DNA of 8,630 bases from an uncultured Bryobacteraceae bacterium (GTDB lineage Bacteria > Acidobacteriota > Terriglobia > Bryobacterales > Bryobacteraceae), in NCBI GenBank assembly GCA_937921835.1, contig CAKZVG010000442.1:1-8630 (forward strand). The letters are read 5' to 3'. The position numbers were made by a program, and so were the translations under genes. The notes under the pieces were generated by a model, which was not told the DNA's origin, made no database searches, and saw only the letters and a program-made list of their open reading frames with translations. Below are positions 7,070-8,630 of this stretch, one piece after another. Positions within the stretch are counted from its first letter, which is position 1; the number at the start of each line of letters is the position of its first letter.

Positions 7070-8298
7070 TCCCGCACCAGTGTCTTGGCCAGCAGATCGA
7101 GGAACAGCCCGACGTCGGTGACGACGCCCACCGCCTGGCCCGTGCCGCGGTCGCTCACCTTGGTGGCGACGGCGGGGTTGATGTCCACCGAGACGATCTT
7201 CACCCAGCTCGGCAGCATGTTGCCCACCGCGATGGAGTGCAGCATCGACCCCAGGCATAGCACCAGCCCCGCGCCGCGCAGTTCGCGCGCGTAGGCGTCC
7301 TGCGCCGCGTTCATGTCGGTGATGGTCTCCGGCAGCGGGCCGTCGTCGCGCAGGCTCCCGGCCAGCACGAACGGTACGCCCGCGCGCACGCATTCATGCA
7401 GCACGCCGCTTGCAAGCAGCCCGCTCTCCACCGCCTGCCGGATGCCCCCCGCACGATAAATGGCGTTGATGGCGCGCATGTGGTTGCGGTGGCCGTGCTC
7501 GTCCTGCCGCCCGTCATTCAGCCGGACGCCGAGCGAGGTGCCGTAGAGCGCCGCCTCCACGTCGTGCACGCCGAGCGCGTTGCCGCTCAACAGGCTGTCG
7601 ATAAAGCCCGCCCGGATCAGCTTCGCCAGCGGGCCCGCTCCCCCGGTGTGCACCACCACCGGACCGGCCACCACGATCACCTTCCGCTTGTGCGCACGCG
7701 TCTGCCGCAGCAGTTCCGCCGTCTGGCGCACGGCGGTGTCCACCTGCCGCTCCGACGAAATGCCGTTGGTCATGAAGGCGAACGACAGCCGGTCCCGCTC
7801 TTTCGATTCCGGGATCACGCGGATGCCCTTCATACCCACCACCACGCGGTCGCCCGCCTTCAGGTCGCGCAGGCGGCGGCAGTGCGCGGCGGCGTTTTCG
7901 ACCACGATCAACGCGTCCATGCGCTGTCCGGCGGCCTCCAGCCATTCGCCGTCCACGCGCACCAGGGTGCGATGGTTGGTGGTCGAGTAGAAGTCCTCGG
8001 GAGCGCAGCGGTCGCGCTCAACCGTTGCCGTCGCCGCGTCCCCCGCGTCCACTGGAGTGCACCCCAGGCCAATGAGCTGTCCCAGCAGCTTGGCCATCGC
8101 CTCGCCGCCGGGCGCTTCCAGCCGCAGCCGCAGGTAGGACGGCTCGGAGTTGGTGCGCCCGATCTCGAAGCGCTGCACTTCGAACCGCCCGCCGTACTCG
8201 ACGACGGTGTCGAAGATGCGCTCCATGATGTGGGAGTCGATCAGGTGGCCCTGGGCTTCGACCACTTCCTCGGCCGCGGGCGTTGTCCTCGAATTCAT
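7066..8298 (-). CDS. TIGR00300 / LOR-SDH-domain protein, probable ornithine cyclodeaminase-type enzyme
   Basis: Soluble protein of 410 residues belonging to the LOR/SDH bifunctional-enzyme conserved-domain family (TIGR00300). Characterised relatives are the archaeal ornithine cyclodeaminase (ornithine to proline plus ammonia, NAD-dependent) and the C-terminal part of cyanobacterial AgrE/ArgZ, whose N-terminal part is an arginine dihydrolase. The latter domain is absent here, so arginine cleavage is not predicted; ornithine cyclodeaminase activity is an inference from homology. Visible family blocks are GHLID (17-21), DFYSTTNHRT (102-111), VVVHTGGAGPLAKLI (214-228), GFIDSLLSGNALGVHDVE (231-248), GHRNHM (269-274), CLGSMLHSIAVGNMLP (348-363) and VDINPAVATK (371-380) with DRGTGQAVGVVTDVG (383-397). 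The last two lie in the nucleotide-binding, deoxyhypusine-synthase-like part. The conserved GHLID block lies close to the chosen ATG, which supports that start although no clear ribosome binding site precedes it. Its stop overlaps the queF start by 4 nt. Confidence 0.8.
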   Translation of the reverse strand: MNSRTTPAAEEVVEAQGHLIDSHIMERIFDTVVEYGGRFEVQRFEIGRTNSEPSYLRLRLEAPGGEAMAKLLGQLIGLGCTPVDAGDAATATVERDRCAPEDFYSTTNHRTLVRVDGEWLEAAGQRMDALIVVENAAAHCRRLRDLKAGDRVVVGMKGIRVIPESKERDRLSFAFMTNGISSERQVDTAVRQTAELLRQTRAHKRKVIVVAGPVVVHTGGAGPLAKLIRAGFIDSLLSGNALGVHDVEAALYGTSLGVRLNDGRQDEHGHRNHMRAINAIYRAGGIRQAVESGLLASGVLHECVRAGVPFVLAGSLRDDGPLPETITDMNAAQDAYARELRGAGLVLCLGSMLHSIAVGNMLPSWVKIVSVDINPAVATKVSDRGTGQAVGVVTDVGLFLDLLAKTLVRE

Positions 8299-8330
8299 CC
8301 GGTCTTTTCAGGATACCCCAGGCGCCCGCT

Positions 8331-8630
8331 TCAGCCCAGCCGGCGAATCCGCACGTGCTTGAACTCCAGCCACGACCCCTTGCGGTGCGCCTGCAACTCC
8401 ACGTGGCCTTCGGCGTCGTCCTCGAGGCGGCCGTAGTCCAGCACGTTCTCGCCATTGATGCGCGCCACCACGCGCCGCCCCTCGACGAAAAGCTGCATGA
8501 GGAACCACTGCTCCGGCTCGATGCGCGGGTATCGGGCTCGCTCCAGAAAGTACAGCGAGCCGGTGGGGAAATGCGCGTCCTCGACGTCGTGAAGCTGGAT
8601 TTCGTAACGCCTGCCCTTGAGACCCTTACC
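8331..8630 (-). CDS. DUF1080 / 3-keto-disaccharide hydrolase-type protein, 3' end only
   Basis: The C-terminal 99 residues of a gene that begins beyond the right edge. The frame reads YEIQLHD near its start, then TGSLYF (25-30), EQWFLMQLFVEGRRVVARING (from about 40) and VELQAHRKGSWLEFKHVRIRRLG to the TGA at 8333-8331. The pattern 'YE-QL-D...TGS-Y...W---...G-----ING......G-I-LQ.H.....EF--I-I--L' is the end of the DUF1080 (PF06439) concanavalin-like beta-sandwich. Members are usually secreted and some act as 3-keto-glycoside hydrolases. This copy has Val-Glu-Leu-Gln in place of the usual Ile-x-Leu-Gln, a conservative change. The signal peptide and catalytic face lie outside the window. It precedes the TIGR00300 gene by 32 nt in the same direction; shared transcription is possible but unproven. 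Confidence 0.85.
   Translation of the reverse strand, partial: GKGLKGRRYEIQLHDVEDAHFPTGSLYFLERARYPRIEPEQWFLMQLFVEGRRVVARINGENVLDYGRLEDDAEGHVELQAHRKGSWLEFKHVRIRRLG

Noticed and set aside
6365..7294. Plus-strand open frame of 309 codons across queF and the methyltransferase start
   Set aside because: Covers two well-supported minus-strand genes and shows no protein-like motif of its own.
7070..7393. Extended QueF with about 108 extra N-terminal residues
   Set aside because: The extra part is Arg/Gly-rich and reads the TIGR00300 gene out of frame; the family start matches the ATG at 7069.
8299..8330. Promoter between the DUF1080 and TIGR00300 genes
   Set aside because: The gap is only 32 nt and shows no pair of -35 and -10 elements I could defend.
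7396..8436. Plus-strand open frame of 346 codons opposite the TIGR00300 gene
   Set aside because: Shadow composition and no ribosome binding site or motif; the minus frame matches a known family throughout.
1..8630. CRISPR arrays, insertion sequences, tRNA or rRNA genes, phage or defence genes
   Set aside because: No spaced direct repeats, transposase motifs, terminal inverted repeats or RNA-gene signatures were seen; genes fill nearly the whole window.

Overview
The window is GC-rich (strong G/C bias at third codon positions) and almost fully coding. The combination points to Acidobacteriota, most likely the Bryobacterales/Solibacter side: a long Oar-like TonB-dependent receptor with an N-terminal carboxypeptidase-regulatory-like domain, a secreted DUF5060/DUF4038 glycosidase, and a DUF1080 (3-keto-disaccharide hydrolase-type) protein. 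This taxonomic call is an inference from gene content, not from a marker gene.

Left half, plus strand. Positions 1-174 hold a possible 3' end of an unidentified gene and a strong GC hairpin (104-130). Next comes a 1155-residue outer-membrane TonB-dependent receptor (175-3642). After 18 bases follows a secreted glycoside hydrolase of the DUF5060 + DUF4038 type (3661-5202, TTG start with a good ribosome binding site). The two are probably co-transcribed and look like an uptake/hydrolysis pair for a plant or microbial glycan. The substrate cannot be read from the sequence.

Right half, minus strand, read from right to left. The 3' end of a DUF1080 protein (8331-8630, cut by the window edge) is followed by a TIGR00300/LOR-SDH-domain protein related to archaeal ornithine cyclodeaminase and the C-terminal part of cyanobacterial AgrE/ArgZ (7066-8298). 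Then come QueF, the preQ0 reductase of queuosine synthesis (6656-7069), and a coiled-coil class I SAM methyltransferase (5239-6672). Spacing is 32 nt, then a 4-nt ATGA overlap, then a 17-nt overlap, so at least the last three are very likely one translationally coupled unit. The plus- and minus-strand blocks converge with only 36 nt between stop codons and no convincing intrinsic terminator.

I see no RNA gene, insertion sequence, CRISPR array, phage or defence system. No clearly undescribed system emerges. The most useful leads are the coupling of the TIGR00300 protein to queF, the Gln in place of the usual active-site His in QueF, and the coiled-coil-plus-methyltransferase architecture.
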